NCBI RefSeq assembly: GCF_016894265.1
Contig: NZ_CP069791.1
Coordinates: 1,922,001-1,986,000 of the forward strand
From: Corynebacterium tuberculostearicum
Lineage (GTDB): Bacteria > Actinomycetota > Actinomycetes > Mycobacteriales > Mycobacteriaceae
Direction: 5' to 3'
DNA: 64,000 nt
Part shown: positions 47,791 through 55,656 of the stretch, one piece after another
How positions within the stretch are numbered: position 1 is the first letter of the stretch
Layout of the letters: each line of letters starts with the position of its first letter
Made by a program: the position numbers and the translations under genes
The notes under the pieces: model-generated
The model's input: the letters and a program-made list of their open reading frames with translations, nothing else
Database searches by the model: none
Told to the model about the DNA's origin: nothing

Positions 47791-48866
47791 GTGCTGCTCA
47801 GAAAACAGTGGAAGTGGCAGAGATTCCGGCAAAGTTGCGAAACAGCGTCGCCAGCTCGAGATCCAAGTTGTGCGCGAGCCTGGCGTAGTTGGCGAGGTCT
47901 GTTTTCAGGCGCGAAGAAGAGACTCGAACGACCGAAACTCGATGATGTCGTCGTCTCGAACCGGGAAGGCTCAAACAAACTTATCGACCTCACCCGCAGC
48001 CTCGCCTCGATTCCCGTTACCGGCGAGAAAACCTCCAGGGTTGACGATGACGCCCTCAACCGCATCATCGCCGACCAAAGCGAACTTCAGCGGCTGTACA
48101 AGCGAGACCCTAAGGCGCTCCAGGTACTCGTAGAAACCGAGACCTCGGCCGCCGAGATCAAGGAACTGAAGAACCGTCGCGACGTCGTTAACACTATGCA
48201 ATCGTGGCTCGACGACCACGAAGCGTTTGCCGAAGCGAAAAACGCGGCGGGTGGCGCTGAGAAGGCGTGGTAGAACCTTCTCGAAGCCAACCCATGGGCC
48301 CTCGGCGTTGGTCTCGGAAGTAGACTCTACACCACTTGGGACGAGAGAAATCTTGAGCAAACAGTTCGCGGAGCAAACCTGCACGCTTCCGGGAAACGCG
48401 CCGACGCCTTCTTAGTGTCCAACGGCCTGCTGCGTTCAGTGGCACTGGCAGAGATTAAACACCCGGACACGCCTTTGCTGACATGGGACCAATACCGCAG
48501 TGCTGTTTACGGGATCAGCCGCGATTTCTTCGGCGCAGTAGCCCAGGCCAAGAAACGGTTCTAGTCGCCAAAGAGAGCCACGCTAGATGGATTGCCGAGA
48601 GGAACACCGAGGGAGGCAGCACTGGCGACGGTGCGAATTTGGTCGAGCCACGCTCGTTTTTGGTGATCGGCTCCATGAGCGACTTGTGTAGCTCGCAAGG
48701 AAACCGGATTGACGCGAAGTTCCGTAGCTTTGAAAGTTTCCTCTCGAACCTTAGGTCACCGGAGGTGCTTACCTTTGACGAACTTGTCGAGCGGACGCGG
48801 TGGAATGTGGAGCTTGCTGAGAAGCGAGAAGGCACGGATGCGGAGGTTCCTAACTTTGAGTTCTAA
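47791..48866 (+). pseudogene. Disrupted Shedu anti-phage nuclease (SduA, DUF4263)
   Basis: From about 47930 the frame reads a Shedu-type protein: the middle part (VETETSAAEIKELKNR), then after an in-frame TAG at 48271-48273 the DUF4263 core continues in the same frame with LLEANPWALGVGLGS, KRADAFLVSNGLLRSVALAEIKH (PD-(D/E)xK) and YGISRDFFGAVAQ. Near 48553-48560 a one-base shift moves into another frame, where VLVAKESHARW and FRSFESFLSNLRSPEVLTFDELVERTR finish the conserved C-terminus. TAG most likely replaced CAG. The N-terminus is not clear. So the gene is inactive unless it is read through. It lies beside cadD-cmtR. Confidence 0.8.
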
Positions 48867-48937
48867 GACGAAGTTCCTGCTCGCGGCATTTGTTTGACTA
48901 CTGTCGTGTAGCCGCGGATCTGATATAACTGGTCAGG

Positions 48938-48949
48938 GGTTTCGTGAAA
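48938..48949. repeat. Inverted third copy of TTTCACGAAACC
   Basis: GGTTTCGTGAAA is the exact reverse complement of the copy at 46475-46486. It sits within GGGG-TTTC-GT-GAAA-G-CCCC, a small hairpin, 70 bases after the Shedu remnant. Confidence 0.5.
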
Positions 48950-49015
48950 GCCCCGAAGCCTTGATTCATCACCTTCTTGACGCATAGAGATATTCTGAAC
49001 GCAAATTTTTTCGCG

Positions 49016-49372
49016 CTAGCCAAACGCGCGAAGATAGCGAACGGCCCCCGCGGGGGCCTCGTGTCCAATAGGCAGGACAGTAAAATACTCAGCCGGCGTG
49101 CCAGTAAAATACGCTCCTGGTATCTGCTTAGAGCCGAAGCGGCAGTAATAATCCGGCTCCCCTAAAACAACGGTGCCAGCAGCACCCGCCTGCTTTAACT
49201 GGTTCAGAGCGGCTTTGATGAGCGCACTGCCGATTCCATTTCCCTGCTGATCCGGCGAAACTGATACGGGGCCAAGGCCGAACCACCCTTCCGTAGAATC
49301 AAACGTAACTGGGGACGCTGCAATATGATCTACGCGGTGGTCGCCTTTATGCTCACCGAAACGAGGCTTCAC
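49016..49372 (-). pseudogene. N-terminally truncated GNAT acetyltransferase
   Basis: 118 codons matching the second half of YhbS-type acetyltransferases: GWFGLGPVSVSPDQQGNGIGSALIKAAL (acetyl-CoA loop QGNGIGSAL) and GTVVLGEPDYYCRFG. The roughly 60 residues that normally come before (first strand and helices) are missing, because a TAG closes the frame eight codons above the GTG at 49372. So it is either a truncated gene or a remnant. Lies in the AT-richer part of the island. Confidence 0.6.
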
Positions 49373-49540
49373 CCGGGTAACAGATACACCACGCTAAAGG
49401 GCGCAACCAGGGAAAGCGTTGCAACGACTCTCAGAACTCAAGATGTGCACCAGATGCACAGCGCTTAAAGTACGGCTGCGGCAATGATGGAAACAATTGC
49501 TGCTCCAGTAAAGAAAGGAATAGACGTTATAATTTTACGC
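49373..49540. other. Spacer with no gene seen
   Basis: About 170 AT-richer bases between the acetyltransferase remnant and the small membrane gene. I see nothing definite. Confidence 0.3.
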
Positions 49541-49759
49541 CTATTCCTGATTGAAAGATTTCCAACGTCGGTAGAGCGCGTTGAATAGTCTCGCTGCAGA
49601 AAAGAACACGATAAAAAGAAAAACCGAAGACAAGCAGAAGATTAAAATCGCTTCCACCAGGGTTCCCTGCTCACTCTGGAGCGATATAATTGTGACCGCG
49701 ATAGCTCCTAAGAGAGACGCGGTGACTACTTGCCAAAGAGGCCAAGCCCCATTTTTCAT
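49541..49759 (-). CDS. Small two-helix membrane protein
   Basis: A 72-residue protein with two predicted transmembrane helices (about 9-26 and 36-56) and a basic C-terminus (RRWKSFNQE). I recognise no family. It follows the secreted protein gene by 18 bases, so they are likely one transcript. Two-helix proteins next to exported hydrophobic proteins are often immunity factors, but this is inference. Confidence 0.55.
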   Translation of the reverse strand: MKNGAWPLWQVVTASLLGAIAVTIISLQSEQGTLVEAILIFCLSSVFLFIVFFSAARLFNALYRRWKSFNQE

Positions 49760-49777
49760 AAGTGTCCTACTCAGCTC

Positions 49778-50401
49778 TTAAGTAATCTGATACCACCTAA
49801 TCATAAGCGCTAATACGGCATTACGAATGGGGACCTTTGCAGCGTTTGCGACAGGACGAAGCAACGGAGGGACTGCCCCTGTGATGCAGCCACCAATTAG
49901 CGCATCAACACGGGCTTCGGCTTCTAATCTGTGACCATGCCTTATTTTACTAACCAGCTCGCTTGCAGCCGCTCCTCCAAGAGCCCCTACGACGCAGCCA
50001 CCAATTGCAGCAATGAACGGCAGAATAGCGGCTGGAACCGCACGGACAGAAACCTCTTCCGAATCAGAATGTTGCTTCTGGATTGCTTCAACTTCACGAA
50101 GCGAAGGCATTATCTCAGCTTGAGCTTCCGGATCGCTTGGAAAAAGTGCCGCAGCTACGCCTTCCGGAGTAGATTCTTTCGAGGCATTGTCGAGAGCTTC
50201 ATAAAACTCCGGTGGAAACCCTTCCACCCTTTCACTATAGATTGGGGCAGATTCTGAAATACTGTCAGCACTTGCAGCGGGAACTATGGACAAAGTAGAC
50301 GTTGGAAGAACGGTTGACATCAGGAAAGCAACCATTTTTCTTCTGGCAGAACGAGTAGTTTTCTGCTCACTTTGCGAATTCAAGACGTAACTGCGGGGCA
50401 C
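49778..50401 (-). CDS. Secreted protein with Gly/Ala-rich hydrophobic C-terminus
   Basis: A 207-residue protein. A basic N-terminus and hydrophobic stretch end in IVPAASADS, a signal peptidase site near residue 46. The acidic middle is followed by AILPFIAAIGGCVVGALGGAAASEL, a Gly-zipper helix, and a second hydrophobic segment with GGCITGAVPPLL. Cysteines at the two GGC positions could pair. The domain form resembles bacteriocin precursors, but I recognise no family. GTG start with AAAGA upstream; an ATG at MVAFLMST could also be used. Confidence 0.6.
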   Translation of the reverse strand: MPRSYVLNSQSEQKTTRSARRKMVAFLMSTVLPTSTLSIVPAASADSISESAPIYSERVEGFPPEFYEALDNASKESTPEGVAAALFPSDPEAQAEIMPSLREVEAIQKQHSDSEEVSVRAVPAAILPFIAAIGGCVVGALGGAAASELVSKIRHGHRLEAEARVDALIGGCITGAVPPLLRPVANAAKVPIRNAVLALMIRWYQIT

Positions 50402-50428
50402 AATAAGTCTTTCGGTATTGAGACGCCT

Positions 50429-50456
50429 GTCATAGTTGAAATAACTTTGACGTCAA
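50429..50456 (-). promoter_or_regulatory. Promoter of the secreted protein gene
   Basis: TTGACG (minus strand, 50451-50456), 16-base spacer, TATGAC (50429-50434), about 28 bases before the GTG. The -35 lies within the palindrome TTGACGTCAA (50448-50457). Confidence 0.5.
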
Positions 50457-50729
50457 CTGTCTTGTTTTCATGAGACAATCGGAAAGAAATATCACCTAGA
50501 TGCCTTATCTCCTTCCAATACCGAAACCACCCGAGTTCCAACAATCGCTCTAGCCATGTACACAAAATCGGAACGAAAGTGACCACCTTTCGGGGGCAAC
50601 CTATCACTGGTTTTCTGGGGAATATGGCCAGGAAAAATCGGGAATACCCCGCGCACACGGCGGATTCAATGTCGGACTCGTGGCCGGCTTGCACAGCTTG
50701 CCGGGCGGTGTGTCTGATACTGTCGGCGT

Positions 50730-50837
50730 ATGTCTACCTTCCTGGACAGCGCGGTTTTCCGTCTCGCGGACCGGGTCGAGCTACGAAACGGGTGCCTGAT
50801 CGTGGCAGTGACTTTCCAGTTCAGCGTGGTGGCGTGA
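50730..50837 (+). CDS. Possible 35-residue peptide or gene remnant
   Basis: ATG to TGA encodes MSTFLDSAVFRLADRVELRN and 15 more residues. A TACTGT box lies 6 bases before the ATG, like the leaderless genes here, and a terminator follows 75 bases later. No family is recognised; it may be the first part of a lost gene. Confidence 0.25.
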   Translation: MSTFLDSAVFRLADRVELRNGCLIVAVTFQFSVVA

Positions 50838-50995
50838 AACATTTCGGATGAGGCCGTAGAACACCGGTAGCAAGGGTGTGGGGTTGGAGCTGGTGAAGGA
50901 GTTTTCCGACCCCGCTGCCCAGCAGGATTTTCTGGTGGGCAGCGGTTTATTTTTCCTCCGGTCAGCTAGGTCTTCCTTAGCTGGACACGAGCCTT
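50838..50995. other. Right edge of the accessory region
   Basis: No gene; contains one terminator. Together with 50457-50729 this is about 430 bases in which no confident protein is present. One minus-strand frame of 104 codons (50380-50694) overlaps the secreted gene and has no family features. Confidence 0.3.
50912..50945 (+). terminator. Rho-independent terminator
   Basis: CCGCTGCCC (50912-50920) and GGGCAGCGG (50937-50945) pair perfectly; TTTATTTTTCC follows on the plus strand. Confidence 0.8.
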
Positions 50996-51793
50996 CTATC
51001 GCCACTCTGGATTGTCGGTATCCACCCCTTGCGCCTTAGCAGCATGCTCAATGGCGTCCGCCAACCATTGCGCCAACCCCTCTTGCTGCGTTTCATAGTG
51101 GGCACGGAAGCGCTCGTCAGCTACGTAGCCGCGTGAAATCAAGAAGTGCTTTGCCGGCGTGACGGGAAAGAAGGCGCTTAATGCTTCGCGGTGCTTTTCG
51201 ACGATCCCCTGCGCCTCCTCCGAATCCGGTGCCTTACCGCTCGCTACAGCTTCGGCAAGTTCTTTATCCACCTCAGCCACGCCGGCTTGAGCATCGCTCC
51301 AGTTCTTCTCCGACCAACCGGCAGTGCGCTGCTGATACACAGCCCAATCCTCGCTCGATCCGTAGGCCTCTTCGGCTTCTTGTTGATGCGCGGCGAAGTT
51401 GGCATCGCCGACAATCTGTCCGATTTCTTCGGTGGTGAGCTTTCGGTTATTCATTGCATCCTCCATCAAGGTGTCAATTGCTGCCAGCATGTCAGTAAGG
51501 CTGTCGCGCTGCGCGAGCAGGCTCTCCTTTTGCCTCCGCAAATGTTCTAAGTCGGAGGCACCGCCATCTAGCAGCTGTTTAATATCGGTCAATTTCATAC
51601 CGGTGGCGCGATAGATCAGAATCTTCTGCACGCGGGCGCAGTCTTCTTCGGTGTACAGCCGGTAGTTGGACCAACTGCGCCACGTTGGAGACAGCAAGCC
51701 TTGTGCCTCCCAGTGATGCAAAGTGCGCACCGTGATGCGGAAGAGCGCTGCTACCTCGCCAACGGTATAGAGAACTTCATCGATGTCGTCCAT
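50996..51793 (-). CDS. MerR-family regulator with TipAS domain
   Basis: A 265-residue regulator. The MerR DNA-binding part reads YTVGEVAALFRITVRTLHHWEAQGLL and continues to about residue 75, followed by a helix coiled coil and a C-terminal TipAS-type ligand domain (SEDWAVYQQRTAGWSEKNW, then HFLISRGYVADERFRAHYE). TipA-like regulators bind thiopeptides or other drugs. Target genes are probably the divergent ABC exporter genes just to the right, 99 bases away. Confidence 0.9.
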   Translation of the reverse strand: MDDIDEVLYTVGEVAALFRITVRTLHHWEAQGLLSPTWRSWSNYRLYTEEDCARVQKILIYRATGMKLTDIKQLLDGGASDLEHLRRQKESLLAQRDSLTDMLAAIDTLMEDAMNNRKLTTEEIGQIVGDANFAAHQQEAEEAYGSSEDWAVYQQRTAGWSEKNWSDAQAGVAEVDKELAEAVASGKAPDSEEAQGIVEKHREALSAFFPVTPAKHFLISRGYVADERFRAHYETQQEGLAQWLADAIEHAAKAQGVDTDNPEWR

Positions 51794-51892
51794 GGCTTCA
51801 TTGTCGCGCCTTACGCTGCGTCAGGGTCAACCTCAAAGAAAAATCTGCAGAAACTGTTGCCAGAGTGTTGGGTTTATGCAACACTTGGGTGC

Positions 51893-52399
51893 ATGACAGC
51901 AAATGACGCCCCAGTTTCAACAACGATCCGCGCCGAACGGTTCCGCAGACCCGGCCCCACACGTGGATTAATCGCGTCAATGTATGGCTGCGTGGCCGTA
52001 TCCGCGATTTTCCTCATCATTGCCTTAGCATTTTCCGCCTATTGGGCCCTCTTTGCCATGTCGATAACAATCGCGCTCTCGTGCGTACCGTGGACCATTC
52101 TGCGAATTTCCATCGACTCCAAGGACACGAAGCCTCTGGCCTCTCTCGATGAATATGAGGCCCAGGTGCTGGACCACTGGCGGCAAAAGGCGTTCAAGCT
52201 GTCTACGTCATTGCTTATCGGCGGGAGCGCGGCTGCTTTCATATCCAACTTTGGGTTCCTGGGCGCAGATATCTTCGAATTAAATAGCACCAAATTTCTC
52301 TTAGGAGTCGGCTACTACCTGCTCTTTAGTTATTTCATCTCTGCCACCCTGCCCGCTGTCGGATACGCACTGACCTTCAATCAGAACTCGGAGGACTAA
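51893..52399 (+). CDS. Four-helix membrane protein of the ABC operon
   Basis: A 168-residue protein with four predicted helices in two pairs (about 34-52, 56-74, 107-125, 140-162) and a charged middle (SIDSKDTKPLASLDEYEAQVLDHWRQK split by a linker). Family not recognised. It leads the operon with the ATPase and permease genes, starting 3 bases before the next gene. The ATG at MTANDAP is preferred over an in-frame start 64 codons earlier that lies within the MerR gene. Confidence 0.6.
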   Translation: MTANDAPVSTTIRAERFRRPGPTRGLIASMYGCVAVSAIFLIIALAFSAYWALFAMSITIALSCVPWTILRISIDSKDTKPLASLDEYEAQVLDHWRQKAFKLSTSLLIGGSAAAFISNFGFLGADIFELNSTKFLLGVGYYLLFSYFISATLPAVGYALTFNQNSED

Positions 52400-52401
52400 A
52401 C

Positions 52402-53301
52402 ATGCCCACTTTGACCATCGATCACCTCAATAAGTCCTTCGGGGAGACTCAAGCCCTGCGGGATATGACCTTTAGCGTTGGTGACGGCGAAATCTTCGGT
52501 TTCGTCGGATCCAACGGCGCCGGAAAGTCCACCACCATGCGCATTGCACTTGGTGTGCTGGCCAAAGACTCTGGCGAGGTCTACTTCGATGACGCCCCGA
52601 TTAATGACGATAACCGCCGCCGCATTGGTTATATGCCAGAAGAGCGCGGGCTCTACGGCAAGGAGCCACTCCTGAGCCAGCTGGTCTTCCTCGGCACCCT
52701 GCACGGCATGGATAAACCCGCCGCCAAGCGCGCCGGTACTGAGCTTCTAGAACAGCTGGGCCTGGGTGAGCGTATGGACGATAAGCTCGATGACCTGTCT
52801 TTGGGCAACCAGCAGAGGGTACAGCTCGCAGCCTCCCTTATCCACGACCCAGACATGCTGATTCTGGACGAGCCCTTCTCCGGGCTGGACCCGGTGGCGG
52901 TCAACGTCATGTCAGACATGCTGCGCGAGCGCGCCAATCGCGGCGTGCCCGTCATTTTCTCCTCGCACCAGTTGGACTTGGTGCAGCGCTTGTGTGACCG
53001 CGTGGGCATTGTGACGAAGGGGCATATGGTGGCTGAAGGGGGCGTCGATAAGCTGCGCAGCCAAGGCCCTCCCCGCTTTGAAGTCGCTACCCCAGCGCGC
53101 GGCTGGTATCCGGAAGGCACGGAGCTGGTGGCAGAAACTGCCGACGCCGTCGTGCTCGAGGCCGATGAAACCATCGATGACCAGGCAATCCTGCAGGCAG
53201 CCCTAGCCGCAGGCCCGGTACATTCCTTCGGCCGCAAGATCCCGGATCTCACCGAGCTATTCCAAGACGTCGTCACCAGCAACCAGAACGAGGAGGCCTA
53301 G
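52402..53301 (+). CDS. ABC exporter ATP-binding protein (NatA-like)
   Basis: A 299-residue ATPase. Walker A GSNGAGKST (about residue 36), signature LSLGNQQRVQLAASL, Walker B MLILDEPFSGLDP. The C-terminal 80 residues hold the DUF4162-type extension common in NatA/drug exporters. The permease follows three bases later. Probably exports a drug or sodium; controlled by the TipAS regulator, by inference. Confidence 0.92.
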   Translation: MPTLTIDHLNKSFGETQALRDMTFSVGDGEIFGFVGSNGAGKSTTMRIALGVLAKDSGEVYFDDAPINDDNRRRIGYMPEERGLYGKEPLLSQLVFLGTLHGMDKPAAKRAGTELLEQLGLGERMDDKLDDLSLGNQQRVQLAASLIHDPDMLILDEPFSGLDPVAVNVMSDMLRERANRGVPVIFSSHQLDLVQRLCDRVGIVTKGHMVAEGGVDKLRSQGPPRFEVATPARGWYPEGTELVAETADAVVLEADETIDDQAILQAALAAGPVHSFGRKIPDLTELFQDVVTSNQNEEA

Positions 53302-53304
53302 GCC

Positions 53305-54471
53305 ATGCAGTATTCCGCAATGAAGACCATCGGAGTTGTAGCCAAGCGTGAGATGGCAGTCGCGCTGAAGTCGAAGATGGTAGTGGGCACCATGCTGCTA
53401 CTCATCCTCGGTGCCATTATCGCGCCTATCGCCATCAATATTTTCGGCGGAGATGATGAACCAGATTCTGTAGCCGTCGTGGGCATGGAAGCGTCTGCCT
53501 TTGATGATTCCGGTATCGATGCCACAGAGGCAAAAGACCGCGCGGAAGCCCAGCAATTGGTAGAAGACGAAGAGGCCGATGCCGCCCTAGTACCGGCAGA
53601 GAACGACGGCTGGGATCTCCTCAGCAAGGGCGATACACCTGCCGCGGTAACTACCACGGTCAACCAAATCGTTGCTTCTCAAGCACAAGCAACGGCGCTG
53701 GATAAGCTCAATATTGACCCACAAGAGTTAGAAAAGGCTACCCCCTCGACCACGGTCAATCAGGTGAACTTAGAAGAAGAGGACGGCACTGAACAGAAGC
53801 TAGCCAGCGTTGCCACGGTACTAATCGGAGTCATGGTTGTGGTCTTTTCCGTCGCGACCTTCTCCGGTCTAATTGGCGGCCGCGTCACCGAGGAAAAATC
53901 CTCCCGCGTAGTGGAAATCATCTTATCCTCCGTGCGTCCGGTAGACTTTTTGGCCGGCAAAATTTTGGGCAATTCCATCATCGGGTTCTTAGCTATCCTC
54001 CTCATCTTGGGCGGGGGCGCGATCTCGCTTGCTGCGACCGGCCTGGCTAGTGACATCGAGCTAGATTATGGCTTGGTAGCCGTCCTCCTTGTGGGCGAGA
54101 TTCTAGGCCTGCTTTTCTTTGGCAGCCTTTACGCTGCAGCCGGCTCCATGGTGCAGCGCACCGAGGATCTCCAGTCCACGCAGGCGCCCATCCTCTTCCT
54201 CATCATGGCGACAGGCTATGTTCCCATGTTCGGCTGGGCGCACCTGGATGCCACGTGGATGCAGGTCATGACCTGGTTGCCGCCGGTCTCCATGCTGGTC
54301 GCTCCGATGCAGGTGGCCGGGGGCAACCTCAGCTGGTTAGGTTTGCTAGCTAGCTATGTGCTCATGGCTGTGGTGACCGCACTGATTATCATCCTCGTCG
54401 GTCGCATCTACCGCCGCGCCATTTTGAACAATGGCCGCAAGATGACCTGGCGCCAGGCGCTGGGCAAATAA
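53305..54471 (+). CDS. ABC-2 type permease (NatB-like)
   Basis: A 388-residue ABC-2 permease. One helix at about residues 25-50, a large extracytoplasmic domain (about 50-165), then five to six helices with GLIGGRVTEEKSSRVVEIILSSV as the conserved region. The layout fits NatB/YhaP. GAGGAGG Shine-Dalgarno nine bases before the ATG. The gene ends at a strong terminator. Confidence 0.9.
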   Translation: MQYSAMKTIGVVAKREMAVALKSKMVVGTMLLLILGAIIAPIAINIFGGDDEPDSVAVVGMEASAFDDSGIDATEAKDRAEAQQLVEDEEADAALVPAENDGWDLLSKGDTPAAVTTTVNQIVASQAQATALDKLNIDPQELEKATPSTTVNQVNLEEEDGTEQKLASVATVLIGVMVVVFSVATFSGLIGGRVTEEKSSRVVEIILSSVRPVDFLAGKILGNSIIGFLAILLILGGGAISLAATGLASDIELDYGLVAVLLVGEILGLLFFGSLYAAAGSMVQRTEDLQSTQAPILFLIMATGYVPMFGWAHLDATWMQVMTWLPPVSMLVAPMQVAGGNLSWLGLLASYVLMAVVTALIIILVGRIYRRAILNNGRKMTWRQALGK

Positions 54472-54475
54472 AAAT

Positions 54476-54511
54476 AATCCGGCTCCCCGCCGATGGTGCG
54501 GGAGCCGGATT
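54476..54511. terminator. Bidirectional terminator between convergent genes
   Basis: AATCCGGCTCCC (54476-54487) and GGGAGCCGGATT (54500-54511) are perfect 12-base arms with a 12-base loop partly paired further. It separates the plus-strand permease from the minus-strand small protein. Confidence 0.85.
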
Positions 54512-54527
54512 CTTCTATGTACCGAAG

Positions 54528-54731
54528 CTACTGAGTGATGAACTCGTTGGTAATCGGCTGGGTAATGTCCAAGGTGCCGTGCTCGATGTAGTACATACCG
54601 AAGAACATGGCTGCCAGCATCACTACGGCTAGCAGCATGTTCGGGATCCACTGCACAAAGACGGAAACCCAGCCCTTGCTCTTATCGCGGGCTGCTGCTT
54701 CGCGCTGCTCCTGAGCCTCACGCTCGTTCAT
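54528..54731 (-). CDS. Small single-helix membrane protein
   Basis: A 67-residue protein. The first 22 residues are highly charged (NEREAQEQREAAARDKSKGW) and a transmembrane helix follows (about 30-47, MLLAVVMLAAMFFGMYYI). Family unknown; similar small proteins are common in corynebacteria. Own transcript presumably. Confidence 0.6.
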   Translation of the reverse strand: MNEREAQEQREAAARDKSKGWVSVFVQWIPNMLLAVVMLAAMFFGMYYIEHGTLDITQPITNEFITQ

Positions 54732-54839
54732 AATGATAAAACCTTTCGATCCACCGAGGATTAACTACGGATATCTTAACAGTTAAGTGCCCGCAAGGCC
54801 GCATTCCTCGCACTTTTGATTGACACCGAAATTCGGCAA

Positions 54840-55139
54840 TTAAATTCCTGGGTCCTCATCATTGAGCAGCGCCTCTACAAAGGACTCGCGGTCTCCAAGC
54901 ATGCGCTCAATGTCCTCTTCCGCGCCGACGATCCACAGCTCGGTGTCTTGGTCATAGGTGAGAGCGGAATCTGGGTAGGCCTCTAGTGCCTCCTCCATGG
55001 CGGCAACTTGTTCCTCGCTGGCGGCGTCGTCCAAGTGCACCTCTGGATCGCCGATTCGCGGGCTAAGCTCCTCCAACGCGGTGATCCCGTAGGTCTTATA
55101 TTGCTTCTTCGGGTGCTCAAAGAGCTCTTGTCCCATCAT
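54840..55139 (-). CDS. Small acidic protein of the Snf2/SbcCD operon
   Basis: A 99-residue strongly acidic protein (PEVHLDDAASEEQVAAMEEAL) with no recognised domain. Its start overlaps the marR stop by four bases (ATGA), so it is the last gene of the six-gene minus-strand operon. Soluble. Confidence 0.65.
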   Translation of the reverse strand: MMGQELFEHPKKQYKTYGITALEELSPRIGDPEVHLDDAASEEQVAAMEEALEAYPDSALTYDQDTELWIVGAEEDIERMLGDRESFVEALLNDEDPGI

Positions 55140-55651
55140 GGAGCTTGATCCTTTCCGTGTAGTAGCGAATCTGGCACGTACCCCTCATAGCCCGGGATGT
55201 TTTTGACCTGTAGTACTCCGGCAAAAAAGCGCCGAAGGGCGGGCACGTCCTCGGGTTGCAGGTGGTCAAAGACCATGCGGCGCACGGATTCCACGTGTTC
55301 AGGAGCGGCACGCCGCAAGTGTTCTAGGCCAACATGAGTCACGCACACGTTGATGCCGCGAGCATCGTCCTCGTCCGGTTCTTTGGTGAGCAGGCCGCGC
55401 TTTTCCATCCTGGTTACTTGGTGGGAGGCGCGGGAGCGGTCCCACTCCAGCTGAGTGCACAGCTCGTGCAGGCGCAGGCGTTGTTCCGGTGCCTCGGACA
55501 GGGCAACGAGGACGGCGAACTCGGAGGCAGATACCTCGCCGCCGGCTTTCAGCGTTTCCTCCATTCCCCTATCTATTTTTCGCACAGCGGCAAGCAACAG
55601 GCGCCATAGCTCCTGTTCTTCGTCGTTTAACCAGCGAGTTTGATAAGGCAT
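55136..55651 (-). CDS. MarR-family transcriptional regulator
   Basis: A 171-residue regulator with the winged-helix core LVALSEAPEQRLRLHELCTQLEWDRSRASHQVTRMEKRGLL split in the usual way, and the wing with DEDDARGINVCVT. It starts 5 bases after the Rad50-like gene. MarR proteins usually respond to phenolic compounds or oxidants. It may control its own operon. Confidence 0.9.
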   Translation of the reverse strand: MPYQTRWLNDEEQELWRLLLAAVRKIDRGMEETLKAGGEVSASEFAVLVALSEAPEQRLRLHELCTQLEWDRSRASHQVTRMEKRGLLTKEPDEDDARGINVCVTHVGLEHLRRAAPEHVESVRRMVFDHLQPEDVPALRRFFAGVLQVKNIPGYEGYVPDSLLHGKDQAP

Positions 55652-55656
55652 GGGAC

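Noticed and set aside
47971..48384. A 137-codon minus-strand frame inside the Shedu remnant
   Set aside because: Antisense to the conserved Shedu frame with no family match.
50380..50694. A 104-codon minus-strand frame
   Set aside because: Overlaps the promoter and start of the secreted gene, no family and poor composition.
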